In this document: in pieces, positions 6,695-7,677 of the stretch
How positions within the stretch are numbered: position 1 is the first letter of the stretch
Layout of the letters: each line of letters starts with the position of its first letter
Assembly: GCA_031976395.1 (NCBI GenBank)
Contig: DALYLJ010000159.1
Location: 1 to 7,677 of the forward strand
DNA from: UBA11164 sp002420085
GTDB taxonomy: Bacteria; Pseudomonadota; Gammaproteobacteria; Xanthomonadales; Xanthomonadaceae
Length of the DNA: 7,677 bases
Direction of reading: 5' to 3'
Notes under the pieces: model-generated
Told to the model about the DNA's origin: nothing
Seen by the model: only the letters and a program-made list of their open reading frames with translations
The model's database searches: none
Position numbers and translations under genes: made by a program

Positions 6695-6700
6695 TAAGAT
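6695..6700 (+). promoter_or_regulatory. Possible -10 element (TAAGAT) for the propeller sensor gene
   Basis: TTTCACGTTAAGATGG is the most AT-rich spot in the 179-bp divergent region. TAAGAT matches TATAAT at 4 of 6 positions and lies about 40 bases before the proposed TTG start. No convincing -35 hexamer is found at standard spacing, so this is suggestive only. Confidence 0.25.
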
Positions 6701-6726
6701 GGCGAGCCCCCCTACCTCGCCGCCCT

Positions 6727-6731
6727 GGGAG
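6727..6731 (+). promoter_or_regulatory. Shine-Dalgarno GGGAG supporting a TTG start
   Basis: GGGAG ends 5 bases before the TTG at 6737 and 8 bases before the adjacent TTG at 6740. The only ATG near the N-terminus in this frame (6788) has no comparable purine-rich site. This placement is the main reason for choosing the TTG start of the propeller sensor. Confidence 0.55.
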
Positions 6732-6739
6732 TCCGGTTG

Positions 6740-7677
6740 TTGCGAATCGACGCCAAGGCCGTGCCGCATCGCACCCACGGCCGAACGATGCCGGCCGCGA
6801 CCCTGCTGGCCTGCCTGTTCGCCTGGGTGGCCGATGCTGCCCAGCGCGATTTCTATTTCGAGGCCGCGACCCGGCCCGGCGATCTGTTGCAGCAATCCGT
6901 GACCGACCTCGCCCAGGACGAACAGGGCTTCGTCTGGATCGCGACCCAGGGCGGCCTGCACCGTCTCGACAGCTCCGGTGTCCGGCAGTTCGCCCTGCGC
7001 CTCGGCGATGATTCGAGCCTGCCCGAAGGCTTCGTCACCTCGATCGCTCCGGGCGAACCCGGCGAACTCTGGGTCGGCACCCGCAGCCGATATCTGTCGC
7101 GGCTCGACCTCGATACCGGTCGGTTCGAGTCCCTGGTCGAACCCGGACCCGGCATCGGCGTGATCGACCTGTTGCACGTCCCGGATCAGGGGCTGTGGAT
7201 CGCCGCCGCCGATCGCATTCAGTGGAAAGCCAACGGCCGCCTGCCGGTCACCCTGCCGGCGCCGGGCGGCAGCACATTGACGCCGTTGGCGTTGTCGCGC
7301 TCGCCCGATGGCCGGGTCTTCCTGGCCGCCCGCCAGGGCGTGTTCGCGCTCGACCCGAACCTCGGCATCCGGCGCATCCTGCCCGGCTTGGCCGCCAATG
7401 CCATCCTGGCCGAGACCGATGCCCTCCTGCTCGCCACCGACGATGGCCTGTTGCGCTACCGCAGCGACACCCAGAGCCTGGAGACGGTCTGGCCTGGACC
7501 GACATCACAGGCAGCCGGCCGCGCCGTGCTTCAACTGGCGCGCGACCGCTCCGGAGTGCTCTGGCTTGCCCTGGACAATCATGGCCTGTTGCGTCTCGGC
7601 AACGACTACCGCGAACTGGGCACACTGCGTGAGGTTCCCGGTCTGCCCGGGGCATTGCCGGAAGACAGCATTCGGGC
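6740..7677 (+). CDS. Two-component-regulator-type beta-propeller sensor protein, N-terminal part (3' end outside window)
   Basis: The frame opens after TAA 6695-6697 and runs off the right edge, showing 312 complete codons from the TTG at 6740. It begins with an export signal: a charged segment with Lys6, Arg11 and Arg15, the hydrophobic stretch AATLLACLFAWVADA, and a likely cut after Ala33. At least six Reg_prop-type blades follow, starting near residues 54, 99, 141, 180, 220 and 263. The clearest are VTDLAQDEQGFVWIATQGGL, GELWVGT and DRSGVLWLALDNHGLLRL, fitting the family pattern D..G.lWigT..GL.r.d. Such repeats usually form a large periplasmic sensing propeller, followed by a Y_Y_Y domain, a membrane segment and a cytoplasmic histidine kinase, GGDEF or other output. 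None of those is in view, so the output is unknown. Starting at the ATG (6788) would remove the positive charges of the signal; the TTG at 6737 is equally possible. Confidence 0.88.
   Translation, partial: MRIDAKAVPHRTHGRTMPAATLLACLFAWVADAAQRDFYFEAATRPGDLLQQSVTDLAQDEQGFVWIATQGGLHRLDSSGVRQFALRLGDDSSLPEGFVTSIAPGEPGELWVGTRSRYLSRLDLDTGRFESLVEPGPGIGVIDLLHVPDQGLWIAAADRIQWKANGRLPVTLPAPGGSTLTPLALSRSPDGRVFLAARQGVFALDPNLGIRRILPGLAANAILAETDALLLATDDGLLRYRSDTQSLETVWPGPTSQAAGRAVLQLARDRSGVLWLALDNHGLLRLGNDYRELGTLREVPGLPGALPEDSIR

Noticed and set aside
6558..6736. zapA or 6S RNA (ssrS) upstream of ygfB, as in E. coli
   Set aside because: The 179-bp divergent gap is too short for either, contains no coding frame resembling ZapA, and shows no long rod-like hairpin.
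6803..6817. LLAC at the propeller-sensor N-terminus as a lipoprotein lipobox
   Set aside because: The hydrophobic run continues after the Cys (LFAWV) and a better signal-peptidase I site (ADA) follows, so the Cys lies inside the hydrophobic core rather than at its end.
1..7677. A mobile element, phage island or defence cluster hidden in the window
   Set aside because: I saw no transposase, integrase, terminal inverted repeats, tRNA gene, CRISPR repeats or toxin-antitoxin pair, and all recognised genes are ordinary chromosomal or signalling genes of similar base composition.

Overview
The window is GC-rich, densely coding bacterial chromosome. It holds six protein-coding genes, two of them cut by the window edges, and no RNA gene, insertion sequence, CRISPR array or phage-like gene that I can support. 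The best taxonomic guess is a high-GC gammaproteobacterium, probably of the Xanthomonadales/Lysobacterales. This rests on the ygfB-pepP pair (a gammaproteobacterial arrangement), an E. coli-type PepQ, and two large signalling proteins (CHASE-PAS-GGDEF-EAL and a periplasmic propeller sensor). The order is an inference; the class is much safer.

Layout from left to right. (1) Bases 2-241, plus strand: the C-terminal end of an ApbE-like FAD:protein FMN transferase. (2) Bases 315-3023, minus strand: a 902-residue membrane-anchored c-di-GMP enzyme, convergent with apbE across a 73-bp gap that contains a GC-rich hairpin. (3) Bases 3153-4460, plus strand: pepQ (Xaa-Pro dipeptidase), divergent from the c-di-GMP gene. 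(4) Bases 4491-5804, minus strand: pepP (Xaa-Pro aminopeptidase), convergent with pepQ across only 30 bp, with a perfect 10-bp inverted repeat at the junction. (5) Bases 5997-6557, minus strand: ygfB (UPF0149), upstream of pepP and probably co-transcribed with it. (6) From 6740 to the right edge, plus strand: the exported N-terminal beta-propeller part of a large sensor protein, apparently with a TTG start.

How the genes work together. PepP removes an N-terminal residue that precedes proline, and PepQ splits Xaa-Pro dipeptides, so the convergent pair covers two steps of proline-peptide recycling. The two large signalling genes look independent of that pathway and of each other. The propeller sensor's output domain lies outside the window, so it cannot be said whether it also makes or breaks c-di-GMP.

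I found no convincing new system. The points most worth a second look are the variant residues in the GGDEF-EAL protein, the inverted pepP/pepQ paralogue pair, a possibly leaderless ygfB start, and a cluster of inverted GACCG boxes between ygfB and the propeller sensor. Several very long antisense frames are by-products of GC-rich codon usage and were rejected.
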